Source of the DNA: an uncultured Muribaculaceae bacterium
GTDB lineage: Bacteria; Bacteroidota; Bacteroidia; Bacteroidales; Muribaculaceae
Assembly (NCBI GenBank): GCA_910577355.1
Contig: CAJTMY010000019.1
Span: 1 to 51,246, forward strand
Reading direction: 5' to 3'
Length of the DNA stretch: 51,246 nt
The notes under the pieces were generated by a model, which did no database searches, was not told the DNA's origin, and was given only the letters and a program-made list of their open reading frames with translations. The translations under genes were made by a program, and so were the position numbers. This document shows, piece after piece, positions 26,501 through 34,268 of this stretch; position 1 is the first letter of the stretch; each line of letters opens with the position of its first letter.

Positions 26501-28468
26501 CGATACCTTCGTGGGGCGGAACGTGATGCCGGCCTTGGGGCGCAAGGTGAAAGTGACGGATGCATTGTCGTTGTAGGCCGACAGATTGTTGGTAAGAGGC
26601 TGATACTCTGTGCCGGTGACTCCGCCGGGCTTGTTGGTGCCCTTGATTGTGAGGTCATTGCCTACCGAGTGGCCGGTGAAGGCAAATGCGCCGCTCGATG
26701 TGTCGGCCGAGGCCGGATTGTCCTTGCCCTTGTCGAGCGGCCACACAAGCGAGGCTGGTGCGGAGGCGTTGGCCGAATATCCGCTGATGCGCACGTCAGA
26801 TACGGTGATGTGGCCTGTGGCTGCCTGCTCATGTGTCCACGGGTAGACACGCAGCAGGAGAGTCTCGCCACCGGCGAGGTTTACGAGCACATCGGCCGAG
26901 ACATCGGTCATGTCGCCCTTTGCCATCGAGGCCGGCGAGTGGAATGTGCGCGGGTTGGCAAACCCGGGCTCGGTGGAGTAGCTTACATGGCAGCGCATGA
27001 TATCGAGGTCGGGCGAGCCGACGGAGAGCGCCATGCGGTCGATGCTGAGTGTCTTTCCCTCGGGTGCTGTGACGCCGAACTCTATGTAGCGGTCGGGCGA
27101 TTCGTCGATGTCGCCGGCGGGCCAGCTTCCGGCCACGGGCACGAGGCGGATGCCGCCGTCGTATCCGTCGGCCTTTAGGCCGTGGAGGCTCATCGCCACC
27201 GGAACGGCGTCGCCGATAAGTTCAAATGATTCGTCCGACGTGAGCGGCCATGCGACGCTCATGGCGCCGCTGCCGGGGATGGGCAGGGCTGAGGCACGGA
27301 CATCTACCGAAGCCGATGCGCTGCCCGCCGATACGGTGACAGAGCCGGTGATATCGCCGGGATTTGAGAGGGTTGTGCGGACGTAGAAGCTGCCTATCAG
27401 CACGCCGCCGTCGTACGACATGGTTACGCTCTGTGTCCAGCGCGACTTGTCGGTCGACAGTTCGAATGGCTCGTCGGTGGCGATGGTGACGTTGCCGCTC
27501 TCGGGCGACAGTCCGAAGCCTGTCACCGTGAATTCCTTTGAAAGGATATTTCCTACATATGCCTCGCCGAGATTGCCGTCGGCGGGAGTGACAGACAGAT
27601 CAGCCTCGCTCACATCGATCTTGCCGGCGAGGATGCCTTGCTCGGCCATCATCTCGGCACAACGGCGGGCGATGAGCGCCGCGCCGGCCATGCTGAGGTG
27701 TGTGCCGCCCTGTCCGTCGCTGATTACCTCGGCGGTCTTGGCCTGTCCGTATTCCGTAAACATCTCGCGGGTGGCCTCGGTGAGATCGATGAAGTCGACA
27801 TCGAGATCTTCGGCCACAATCTCCATCTGCCGGCGGAAGTCCATCGAATGATCGTCGGCGGGCACACTGTTGCCTGTGACGGGGCCATCGGCGGTGAGGA
27901 TGCTGAAACTGTCGCCGAGGTCGTGGCGCGCCGCACGGCGTATGTCGCCGTCGGCGGTGAAATTCATGCGGCATATCGATGATGCCAGGATGGGAGTAGC
28001 GCCGAGCTCGCGTATCTCCTTGACGAGCGTGCGCAGGGTGGCGGCGTATGTGTCGTGGGGTATAGATCCGCGTTGATCTACGGCGGCGGCAGCCTGTGTG
28101 TCGCCCTTGTCCATATAATACTTGTAGAGGAGCCGGCCGTCCATGCCGCCGTTCTTCTCGTCGTTGTGGGCGAACTGCAGCAGTACATAGTCGCCGGGTT
28201 TAAGCAATTTCTTGATAGCGGGCCAGTAGCCGTCGCTGTAATAGAAATTCTGGACGTCCATACCGCCCTTGCCGCGGTTCACGACTGTTATACCGGGCTT
28301 GAAGAATGTGCCGAAATACTGTCCCCAGCCGCGTGTGGGCGTAGAACCGTCGGTGGCATAGTCGGCCATTGTGCTGTCGCCGCAGGTGTACAGCGTTTCG
28401 GCACCCGTGCCGGCGGGAAGCATGAGCGCGGCCAAGGCCGATAGCATTGTTTTCTTGAATATGTTCAT
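23576..28468 (-). CDS. CE12 rhamnogalacturonan acetylesterase - CE8 pectinesterase fusion (1630 aa)
   Basis: This is a multidomain secreted enzyme. I chose the start MNIFKKTMLSALAALM (ATG 28468), a signal peptide. Residues of about 25-270 form an SGNH esterase like rhamnogalacturonan acetylesterase (CE12), with CGDSTMADY, a downstream Gly-Lys-Gly-Gly, QFAHNDE and GGTHLS. Beta-sandwich regions follow: an InlB-like repeat near 750-830 and an SbsA-type Ig domain near 1083-1177. About 1180-1470 is a right-handed helix pectin methylesterase (CE8) with NGRYKEHI, GPQALAL, YQDTW, GAVDFIYN and LGRPWHN, covering the known catalytic Gln, Asp, Asp and Arg. The C terminus resembles a sorting tail (GIYDIHGRALATP). 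It should remove acetyl and methyl groups from pectin so lyases can act. No lyase, GH28 or SusC/D pair is adjacent. Confidence 0.9.
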   Translation of the reverse strand: MNIFKKTMLSALAALMLPAGTGAETLYTCGDSTMADYATDGSTPTRGWGQYFGTFFKPGITVVNRGKGGMDVQNFYYSDGYWPAIKKLLKPGDYVLLQFAHNDEKNGGMDGRLLYKYYMDKGDTQAAAAVDQRGSIPHDTYAATLRTLVKEIRELGATPILASSICRMNFTADGDIRRAARHDLGDSFSILTADGPVTGNSVPADDHSMDFRRQMEIVAEDLDVDFIDLTEATREMFTEYGQAKTAEVISDGQGGTHLSMAGAALIARRCAEMMAEQGILAGKIDVSEADLSVTPADGNLGEAYVGNILSKEFTVTGFGLSPESGNVTIATDEPFELSTDKSRWTQSVTMSYDGGVLIGSFYVRTTLSNPGDITGSVTVSAGSASASVDVRASALPIPGSGAMSVAWPLTSDESFELIGDAVPVAMSLHGLKADGYDGGIRLVPVAGSWPAGDIDESPDRYIEFGVTAPEGKTLSIDRMALSVGSPDLDIMRCHVSYSTEPGFANPRTFHSPASMAKGDMTDVSADVLVNLAGGETLLLRVYPWTHEQAATGHITVSDVRISGYSANASAPASLVWPLDKGKDNPASADTSSGAFAFTGHSVGNDLTIKGTNKPGGVTGTEYQPLTNNLSAYNDNASVTFTLRPKAGITFRPTKVSFYATRNGTNGGTIEASLEVDGTRTVLGTKLEPLRNNVAPGHKLFEFDVDGVVVYDNTLTLRLAIAALGNTKTLTIHSVTIEGEVSGTEIDVPKYSISATPSLPEAGSVTVTPNTALVDENTEVTVAATENFGYRFTGWTAGGRTVSTDNPYTFPATVDIDLVAEYEKLTVYPLAIAIDGGARDYMVSVSPEGHMIDGTRYYEAGTDVILKASSNRILTFTNWEDNTTAADREIRVDGPKDIKASYSADDFIVGWDFTIDEPATQRAADFRAQSDNAGLLSLHNDRGTVSSWLSRGSSRGDENGRYAARIWKVRADRLFYEISFSAKGYSNLRIASALSCTYNTYSRFFVQYSTDGSTYATLGEMAPGNRSWTDAEFDLPAAADNADRVYIRWYPDFDSPLIGNETDYDGLAITDIYVLADCLADDDDVPPVLTASIPADGATGASTTGSVVLTFDEKVVSGDGTATLGGTALTPVVSGKSVVFAYSGLDYNTQYTFSMPAGAVTDRNGNPAPAVELSFTTMERRQPEPRTYDAVVDIDGNGDYTSLQAAIDAAPAGRVKPWLIFVHNGRYKEHIDIPASKPFIHIIGQNRDKTVICDDRLCGGDNAVHVSVGATVVVNSNDCFFENITLENTYGHEQQNGPQALALNTIGDRTIFNNVAMLSYQDTWITPSKSAHRAYVRNSLIEGAVDFIYNSGDIYIENTTLLITRTSGGYIVAPSHAADVAWGYVFRDCTITAPGDPSKTTVWLGRPWHNFPKTVFLNTRAEVNIPPTGWYETMGGLPAIWADWNTTDADGNLLDLSQRRDTYYYTVKETGEKVYGTAKNHLTDEEAATYTLHNVLSGSDSWQPAIKTEACDAPVATLDGTSLSWQPVPYAICYVVTDGDEAIDITTDTKITVPATAENLAVQAVNEFGGLSAKGPVDGTQGIKNTFAVEYTLTGIYDIHGRALATPTRGINIMRYTTPDGGTRMEKVIIR

Positions 28469-28491
28469 GGTAAAAGTATGTGGATGATGCC

Positions 28492-28500
28492 GCAAAGTTA
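28492..28500 (-). promoter_or_regulatory. -7 box for the pectin esterase gene
   Basis: The minus strand reads TAACTTTGC, 23 bases upstream of the ATG at 28468. The esterase therefore has its own promoter, although the regulator gene lies just upstream in the same direction. Confidence 0.6.
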
Positions 28501-28579
28501 CATCCGCAGGCTATGGCCGGAGGAAGAAAATCTATCGCGCAAGGGGGAATAAATTCTCGCGACAGGCCGAAAGGCTTAA

Positions 28580-30925
28580 TCACTTACAAGATTTCCGACC
28601 CGGTGAGCGGCTCTTGCGCAGATATTCGCCGGGCGTAAGACCGGTCTGCTCCTTGAATACCATCGACATGTACTGCGGAGTGCGAAATCCGCATCGGTAG
28701 GCTGCCTCGGCCACGGTGAGACAGCCGGAATCGAGCATCCGGCATGCAGTCCCCACACGCACGAAGCGGACAAAATCCTCGACCGATATGCCTATGGCCT
28801 GCTTCACGAGGCGCCTCAGCTCGTTGCGTGGCATGCCGAGGGCGGCGGCGAGATGCTCGGCCTTTAGATTCTCGTCGGCATAGCGACTCCCCACCTCAGC
28901 CGCCACACGGCCTATGATGCCCGCAGGTGCGGCTGTGCCGCGCAACGCCGTATCGAGGCATCGGGCGAGCATCCGGCGCCGCGCTCTTGTGTGCGAGGCT
29001 TTTACCGCGCCGCGAAATGCGAGGACAAGAATAGCGATGGCGCACAGCACTATCAGGCAGATATATGTTATCTCGGCTACGGTGCGCGGTATCTCGACGG
29101 TGATACCGATAGTATTGTCGGCCCACCGACCGTATGGATCGGTGCTGCGAATATATATTGTGGAAGTGCCGGCGGGCAGGCTCGACAGCCGGAGGGTACG
29201 TTCATGGCCGAGATCGGCCCATTCTCCGTCGTCCCGGCGCCATGCGTAGCGCACGGCATCGGCTCCGTCGTATTGCAGCGCGGCGAAACGCAGGGTGATG
29301 TCGCGGCATCCGCGCTGCAACCGTAGGATACCGTCGGAATCGGGTCGGTGTGTCCCCGCCGGACTGTCGATACTGTTGACTACGAGAACCGGGTCGCGGA
29401 CGGTGCCGAGCCGCGAGGGATCGACTATGAGCAGGCCGCCGCTGATACCGAACACTATGCGTCCGTCGTGGAGGAGCTGAGGCTTGGCTTCGGTGAACTC
29501 CACATCGCGCCCGAGGTTTGAACCGTTGAAGACCGACATGAGTCGCCACTGCGCGTCATAGCGGGCAAGAGCGAATGTCGACACCACCCACAGCGAGCCG
29601 GCGGTATCCTCGATGAGCGACAGTACCGGATCGACGCACAGGCCGTCGCGGATATTGCGGTGGCCGAATACTATGCTGTCGCTGAGCAGATCCGTACCGG
29701 CGTGCACAAAATCGATGCCTCCCGAGAAGGTGGAGAGGTAGATGGTGTTGTCGCCGGCGAGTGTCATGTCAAGCACATCGTCGTTGCTGAGCGAGCTGCC
29801 GCGCGACGATTCGGTGCGGTTGAAAAACACAGGCCGTGACAGTTCGTCATCGGGGTTGAAAACGGCTACACCGTCGGTGGCGGCTGCCATCATGAGCCCG
29901 TCGGGCAACATCTGCAGGCGTCTGACACGCATGCCTTTGCCGGGCGACGACGGGGCTTTGTGGGCGAAGCTGATACTGCCGTCGGAAGCAATATCGGTAC
30001 GGGCTATGCCGCCGCCGAAAGTAGCGAGCCATATTCGGCCGGCGTTGTCGGCCTTGATATCGTAGATGTCGGCGCATTGGAGGCTGCCGGGGGTGTCGCC
30101 GGGCAGATATTGCCTTGCCGACCAGTCGAGCGGCTCGCGTGGCGACAGTATGAGCAGCCGCTGCGATTTGGTGCCTATCCACATACGCCCGTCGGCATCG
30201 GCCATGAATGAATATGCCTTGACTCCGCTTGCAGCCGACGGGTCGGGTACAATACGACCGGCTGGCGTGAGGTTGCCTATATAGGTGCCATCGTTATCGT
30301 ATATCATTATGCGGGTGTCGCGCGAGGCTGCCCATATCCGCCCGTCGGGTGCGGCGTATACGGCGTGGATATCGGCGCCGATGCTGTCGAGCGGGGTGCT
30401 GTCCAGAAATGTGAATGCCGGATTTCCGGTGGTCACGAAGTCGATGCCGCCGTTGCGCGCTATCCACAGGTTGCCGTCGCGGTCGACATAGCTCTGCGGA
30501 CTGTCGACAGGGTATTCGGCCAGTTCGGGCCTCGGCCTGTGGGTCGGGCGATCCTTACCGAAAGCGAGTCCGGTGCAGTCGCCGGCGATGTTGAATGTGC
30601 CGGCTACGGGGTCGAGGCGGTAGCGGTGGCCGCTGTATGTCTCCACTACTATATTGCCGTCAGGATCGGCGGCGAGACGCTCGATGCGGTTGTTGTCGAG
30701 CTTCACGGCATCGGACGGAAAAGATCGGAAATTGCGGAACTCGTAGCCGTCGAATCGATCGACGCCGGTCCATGTGGCAAACCACATGTAGCCTGCCGAA
30801 TCCTGCATTATGTCGCGGATATTGCGGTGAGAGAGTCCGTCGGAGGTGTCGTAGTGGCGCAGCACGGGAGCCGCCGCGGCTGTCGCAGCCACAGTCAGCA
30901 GCACGGCAAGCAGGCGGAGTCTCAT
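28580..30925 (-). CDS. membrane-anchored AraC regulator with periplasmic propeller sensor and no kinase
   Basis: The 781-residue protein has the sensor of a Bacteroidetes hybrid two-component regulator. There is a signal peptide, then two-component propeller blades (HYDTSDGLSHRNIRDIMQDS, GYMWFATWTGVDRFDGYEF, GRIWLATFGGGIARTD), a Y_Y_Y domain with RLSSLPAGTSTIYIRSTDPYG, and one transmembrane helix at about 618-638. A short linker then leads straight to an AraC helix-turn-helix (about 665-770, with LTVAEAAYRCGFRTPQYMSMVFKEQTGLTPGEYL). No HisKA, HATPase or receiver motifs are present, so a signal must pass through the membrane directly to the DNA-binding domain. It probably controls the pectin esterase 80 bases downstream. 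Its ATG directly follows the stop of the metal permease gene. Confidence 0.9.
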   Translation of the reverse strand: MRLRLLAVLLTVAATAAAAPVLRHYDTSDGLSHRNIRDIMQDSAGYMWFATWTGVDRFDGYEFRNFRSFPSDAVKLDNNRIERLAADPDGNIVVETYSGHRYRLDPVAGTFNIAGDCTGLAFGKDRPTHRPRPELAEYPVDSPQSYVDRDGNLWIARNGGIDFVTTGNPAFTFLDSTPLDSIGADIHAVYAAPDGRIWAASRDTRIMIYDNDGTYIGNLTPAGRIVPDPSAASGVKAYSFMADADGRMWIGTKSQRLLILSPREPLDWSARQYLPGDTPGSLQCADIYDIKADNAGRIWLATFGGGIARTDIASDGSISFAHKAPSSPGKGMRVRRLQMLPDGLMMAAATDGVAVFNPDDELSRPVFFNRTESSRGSSLSNDDVLDMTLAGDNTIYLSTFSGGIDFVHAGTDLLSDSIVFGHRNIRDGLCVDPVLSLIEDTAGSLWVVSTFALARYDAQWRLMSVFNGSNLGRDVEFTEAKPQLLHDGRIVFGISGGLLIVDPSRLGTVRDPVLVVNSIDSPAGTHRPDSDGILRLQRGCRDITLRFAALQYDGADAVRYAWRRDDGEWADLGHERTLRLSSLPAGTSTIYIRSTDPYGRWADNTIGITVEIPRTVAEITYICLIVLCAIAILVLAFRGAVKASHTRARRRMLARCLDTALRGTAAPAGIIGRVAAEVGSRYADENLKAEHLAAALGMPRNELRRLVKQAIGISVEDFVRFVRVGTACRMLDSGCLTVAEAAYRCGFRTPQYMSMVFKEQTGLTPGEYLRKSRSPGRKSCK

Positions 30926-31732
30926 CTATCGGCGCATTATGGTGACGGTGATCTTTGAAAGAATGAATACGGCGGCATTGACCATAACGATGAATGCCGA
31001 GCATGGCACGTCGATGAAGCAACCGGCTATGAGACCCGCGAGAGCGCATGCCACCGATATGGCGGCTGCCGAGAGCATTATGCGTCCGTACCGGCGGGTG
31101 AACAGTTCGGCGGTCATTATCGGCAGGGAGAACATCGCCATCAGCAGCATTATGCCCACGAGCCGGATTGTGAGCACGATGCCAATGGCGACGAATACTG
31201 TCATGGTGTAGGTGATGAACCGTGCGGGCAGCCCGATGACACAGGCGAAGTCGCGGTCGAATGCGCAGGCCACGATCTGCTTGTATTTCCATACGAAGAA
31301 GATGCAGAGCAGCAGGGTGTATATGCCGAAAGCCCACAGGTCGGCACGCGATACGGTGAGTATGTTTCCGAAAAGGAAGGAGTTGAGCTCGGGGACGTAG
31401 CCGGGCGAGAGGAATACAAACATCACGCCTATGGCCATGCCTACCGTCCATATGACGGCGATGGCCGAGTCTTCGCGCAGCCTGAAACGCGACGAGGCCC
31501 ATTCGACTCCGATCGATGATGCCACAGCGAATACTCCGGCCATAAGCACCGGGCTGATGCCGAGATAGTATCCCAGACCGAGGCCGCCGAAGCAGGCGTG
31601 TGTCACACCTCCGGAGATGGCCACGAGGCGCCGGGTGATGATGTATGTGCCTATAACCGCCGAGCTTATGCCTATGAGTATCACGCCTATGAAGGCGTAG
31701 GTAAAGAATGTGTAGTCGAATAGTTGAAGCAT
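30926..31732 (-). CDS. metal (zinc/manganese-type) ABC transporter permease
   Basis: The 268-residue polytopic protein of the ZnuB/TroC/MntB (ABC-3) family shows seven or eight hydrophobic segments. Family features are GGVTHACFGGLGLGYYLG, DSAIAVIWTVGMAIGVMF and RLVGIMLLMAMFSLPIMTA. It forms the membrane channel of a divalent-metal importer and needs an ATPase (ZnuC) and a binding protein (ZnuA); neither is in the window. The start lies four bases after the small membrane protein gene, and the stop TAG abuts the ATG of the regulator gene with no gap, so all are probably one transcript with aroA. Confidence 0.88.
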   Translation of the reverse strand: MLQLFDYTFFTYAFIGVILIGISSAVIGTYIITRRLVAISGGVTHACFGGLGLGYYLGISPVLMAGVFAVASSIGVEWASSRFRLREDSAIAVIWTVGMAIGVMFVFLSPGYVPELNSFLFGNILTVSRADLWAFGIYTLLLCIFFVWKYKQIVACAFDRDFACVIGLPARFITYTMTVFVAIGIVLTIRLVGIMLLMAMFSLPIMTAELFTRRYGRIMLSAAAISVACALAGLIAGCFIDVPCSAFIVMVNAAVFILSKITVTIMRR

Positions 31733-31736
31733 TGTG

Positions 31737-32132
31737 TCATTGTGCTTTTGCGGCGCGGTTCTCGGCCACCATCATGAGTAATTCCTGCTCCACCACCCGT
31801 GGCAGGCTGATGCCCCGCAGGCGTATGGAGCGCGCCCATGGGGCGATGTCGTCGGGCAGTAGCGTGAGCAGCACGTCGCGAAACTGCTCCGTCTCGCTGT
31901 CTGTGTATTCGTCGGCATCACGGCCGCGGAATGTGTCGAGTTCCTCGTCGTCGAAATATTCGATCTTGTCGGAAGTCATGATGAGTGAGTCGCGCTCGCA
32001 TACGGCGTGTTGTCCGCAGCATTCCTGCGGCTTTTCGGACGGCTTGCCATCATTTTCCGCAGACCTGTCGGTAAGCTTCAACACGAGGCCGACGAGTATT
32101 ATGGCGGCTAGGATGTAGAGTGCGAGCATCAT
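31737..32132 (-). CDS. small anchored membrane protein of unknown function (131 aa)
   Basis: There is one N-terminal transmembrane helix (residues 2-20, ALYILAAIILVGLVLKL) followed by a cytoplasmic or periplasmic tail. The tail has a Cys/His cluster (PQECCGQHAVCERDSL), an acidic stretch (IEYFDDEELDTFRGRDADEY) and a helical C terminus. The Cys-Cys-x-x-His-x-x-x-Cys cluster could bind a metal, which would suit the next gene, a metal transporter permease; this is inference. It overlaps aroA by four bases (ATGA), so translation is coupled. I do not recognise a named family. Confidence 0.82.
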   Translation of the reverse strand: MMLALYILAAIILVGLVLKLTDRSAENDGKPSEKPQECCGQHAVCERDSLIMTSDKIEYFDDEELDTFRGRDADEYTDSETEQFRDVLLTLLPDDIAPWARSIRLRGISLPRVVEQELLMMVAENRAAKAQ

Positions 32133-33391
32133 TCGGCTGAGACTTGCGGCATGGGTTCGGACGGGTCGGCGAGGGTGAAGCCTGCGTCGCGCAGGTCATC
32201 CCAGAAGCCCGGATAAGACTTGCACACTACATCGGCTTCGCGGATCACGAGACCCGGTATGAAAAGCGCGGCTGCGGCAAATGCCATGGCTATGCGGTGG
32301 TCGCCATGAGGGTCGATCTCGGGCATCTGTGTTATCGGTATGCGTTCACCTTCCCATCCGAAGCTGTCCGGCCCTGTTTCGGTGACTATGCCGAGGCGCA
32401 GGAGGTTTTCGGCGAGAGCTTTGAGGCGGTCCGACTCCTTGAGGTGCAGATTGGATACGCCGGTAAATGTGAACGGTAGTCCCACGAGGCATGATACCAC
32501 TGCGAGGGCCGGGACAAGATCGGGATAGTCGGCCATGTCCATGTCCATGCGCGAGAATATGTCGGGTGTTGCCGAGAGACAGGCGTCGTCCCCTTCGTAG
32601 TCGGTGAGCACGCCGAAACGCGGTCCTATCTCCGCAAGTATGGCGTCGCCTTGCAGCTGTGAGGCCGTGAGGCCGCGGAGGGTGATCCATCCCGCCGATG
32701 CGGCATCGATGGCATACCAGAATGCGGCTGAGCTCCAGTCGCGCTCGGCCTCCGGCTCTACCCGGTCGAGGGTGCCGTGTGGCACCACCACGGTGTATCC
32801 CTGTGTGTGGGCGTCGATACCGCGGTTCTGCAACATGGCGAGGGTCATTTTGAGATATGGCAGTGATGGGATCTGTCCGCCGAGATCGATGCTGAGGCCT
32901 TGCTCCATGCTCGGTGCCACCATGCACAGCGCCGATACGAACTGGCTGCTCCAGCGGGCGTCGAGCCTTACATGGCCGCCTGTGAGCCGTCGTCCACGGA
33001 TATGCAGCGGGGCAAATCCTTCGCGGCTCTCATATGTGATGTCGGCGCCGAGCGACCGCAGGGCGTCGACAAGCGGAGCTACCGGGCGCTCGCACAGACG
33101 GTCGGAGCCGGTGATGACGACATCGCAACTCTCGGAGGATGCGTAGAATGCCGTGAGGAAGCGCATGGCGGTGCCGCTATGTGCCACATGCACAGTGCCG
33201 CGGCGCACGTTCACTGCGGCGCGCAGCACGTCGATATCCGTACATACCGGCAATACGTCGGGTGAGACGTCGGAAGCACCGGGAGTGAGTGCGTTGAGAA
33301 TCAGCACACGTGCCGCCACGCTCTTGCTCAGCGGCAGCCGGCTTACTGTGGCCTCGAGAATCTCCTCGGGCGGAAAAATGCGATAATCCAT
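32129..33391 (-). CDS. aroA: 3-phosphoshikimate 1-carboxyvinyltransferase (EPSP synthase)
   Basis: The 420-residue enzyme transfers the enolpyruvyl group of PEP to shikimate 3-phosphate, the sixth step of the shikimate pathway. Hallmarks are LPLSKSVAARVLI near residue 20, HSGTAMRFLTAF, the DYPDLVPALAVV active-site Asp, LHLKESDRLKAL and HGDHRIAMAFA. Bacteroidetes members have this shorter form. It begins 17 bases after the stop of an XRE-type regulator gene and no separate promoter is visible in that gap, so it may be read from the toxin-antitoxin promoter. Confidence 0.95.
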   Translation of the reverse strand: MDYRIFPPEEILEATVSRLPLSKSVAARVLILNALTPGASDVSPDVLPVCTDIDVLRAAVNVRRGTVHVAHSGTAMRFLTAFYASSESCDVVITGSDRLCERPVAPLVDALRSLGADITYESREGFAPLHIRGRRLTGGHVRLDARWSSQFVSALCMVAPSMEQGLSIDLGGQIPSLPYLKMTLAMLQNRGIDAHTQGYTVVVPHGTLDRVEPEAERDWSSAAFWYAIDAASAGWITLRGLTASQLQGDAILAEIGPRFGVLTDYEGDDACLSATPDIFSRMDMDMADYPDLVPALAVVSCLVGLPFTFTGVSNLHLKESDRLKALAENLLRLGIVTETGPDSFGWEGERIPITQMPEIDPHGDHRIAMAFAAAALFIPGLVIREADVVCKSYPGFWDDLRDAGFTLADPSEPMPQVSAE

Positions 33392-33408
33392 TGGTCGAAT
33401 GGTTTTCT

Positions 33409-33684
33409 TTATTGATAAATCCCGGCAATCTGAAGAATCGGTATTCCGAGGACATTTTCTATGGATGAAATAGTCTCAATAGTGAAATTATGAGTGCCTC
33501 GCATCCATTTGCTTATTTCTGATTCTTTTTTTCCGAGCATATTGGCGAGGTCTTTCTGTTTGAGACCCCGTTCCTCAAGTATTGAGTGAATTCTGTCGAC
33601 TATAAGAAAAGACAAGTCGACACGTCGTCTTGCATCGGGCAAGACTTTAGCTCTGTGAGCCTCGATTATGCTACTTCTTTTCAT
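33409..33684 (-). CDS. XRE-family antitoxin/regulator (HigA-like)
   Basis: The 91-residue protein has a central helix-turn-helix: LKQKDLANMLGKKESEISKW then MRGTHNFTIETISSIENVLG, residues about 36-78. It overlaps the upstream putative toxin gene by 14 bases, the toxin-first order seen in HigBA-type pairs. Such antitoxins neutralise the toxin and repress their own promoter. A perfect dyad lies upstream at 34218-34232. Confidence 0.82.
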   Translation of the reverse strand: MKRSSIIEAHRAKVLPDARRRVDLSFLIVDRIHSILEERGLKQKDLANMLGKKESEISKWMRGTHNFTIETISSIENVLGIPILQIAGIYQ

Positions 33685-34156
33685 CGCGTGTAAAGATCAG
33701 GTTTCCAATAATTTCTTTGTCTACAAGGTATAATTTGCCATTTGCCAGCCGTGAGATTATGAAACGGCTTGTATCCATTAGGGTTTCAACATAATCTGAG
33801 AGAGAATCGCTGTTTTGCCAGACATCGCAGTCTTTGACTCCGCCGTTTCCGAATATGAGAATCCTATCAGACAATCGTAAACAATAGAGACGCAGATTAC
33901 TGGTTTCAATGGGAATAGCACTTACGCCATCGCCATATCGGCCTTCGTAGCGAAAATACCTTTCCAATGCACCGGTCTCTCCGATTTTGTCAAGCCATGC
34001 GATTATCCAGTCGATATCATCGTCATATTCGCATCCTTCAGGAAATTTCTCGAAAAATTTTTCAAGTTCGGAAAGTTCCTCGTTGTCCAATATAATGCTG
34101 TAATAATTTACAGCTTCATGTTCTTCAATCAGTTCTATGGAGTATTTCCGTTTCAT
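33671..34156 (-). CDS. putative toxin of a HigBA-like pair (161 aa)
   Basis: The C-terminal half contains ALERYFRYEGRYGDGVSAIP, LRLYCLRLSDRILIFGNGGV and a final LIFTRDEKK. That resembles the RelE/HigB-like toxin family of Bacteroidetes, in which the segment from R-L-Y-C-L-R to G-N-G-G-V-K is the core of the fold. The N-terminal 60 residues are acidic and helical (LEKFFEKFPEGCEYDDDIDW). It precedes and overlaps an XRE regulator. The toxin assignment rests on this context and on the core motif; ribonuclease activity is inferred. Confidence 0.72.
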   Translation of the reverse strand: MKRKYSIELIEEHEAVNYYSIILDNEELSELEKFFEKFPEGCEYDDDIDWIIAWLDKIGETGALERYFRYEGRYGDGVSAIPIETSNLRLYCLRLSDRILIFGNGGVKDCDVWQNSDSLSDYVETLMDTSRFIISRLANGKLYLVDKEIIGNLIFTRDEKK

Positions 34157-34178
34157 CTTAACTTATAGATTAACTATA

Positions 34179-34232
34179 CAAAGTTAATCACTCTTTTTGA
34201 ATATAACAAATATATTCACTTAAAAGTTAAGT
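34179..34232 (-). promoter_or_regulatory. promoter and operator-like dyad of the toxin-antitoxin pair
   Basis: The minus strand carries TAACTTTG at 34179-34186, about 23 bases before the toxin ATG. A perfect inverted repeat ACTTAA-AAG-TTAAGT lies upstream at 34218-34232. CTTAACTTATAG close to the start may be a second half-site. The arrangement fits autoregulation by the XRE protein. Confidence 0.5.
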
Positions 34233-34233
34233 A

Positions 34234-34264
34234 TGCGCCAAGCTTTTATACATGGCGCATTTTT
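34234..34264. terminator. short hairpin after glgB
   Basis: TGCGCCA pairs with TGGCGCA around a loop of about 12 bases and is followed by TTTTT on the plus strand. It lies just past the end of the minus-strand branching enzyme gene. Confidence 0.45.
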
Positions 34265-34268
34265 CGAT

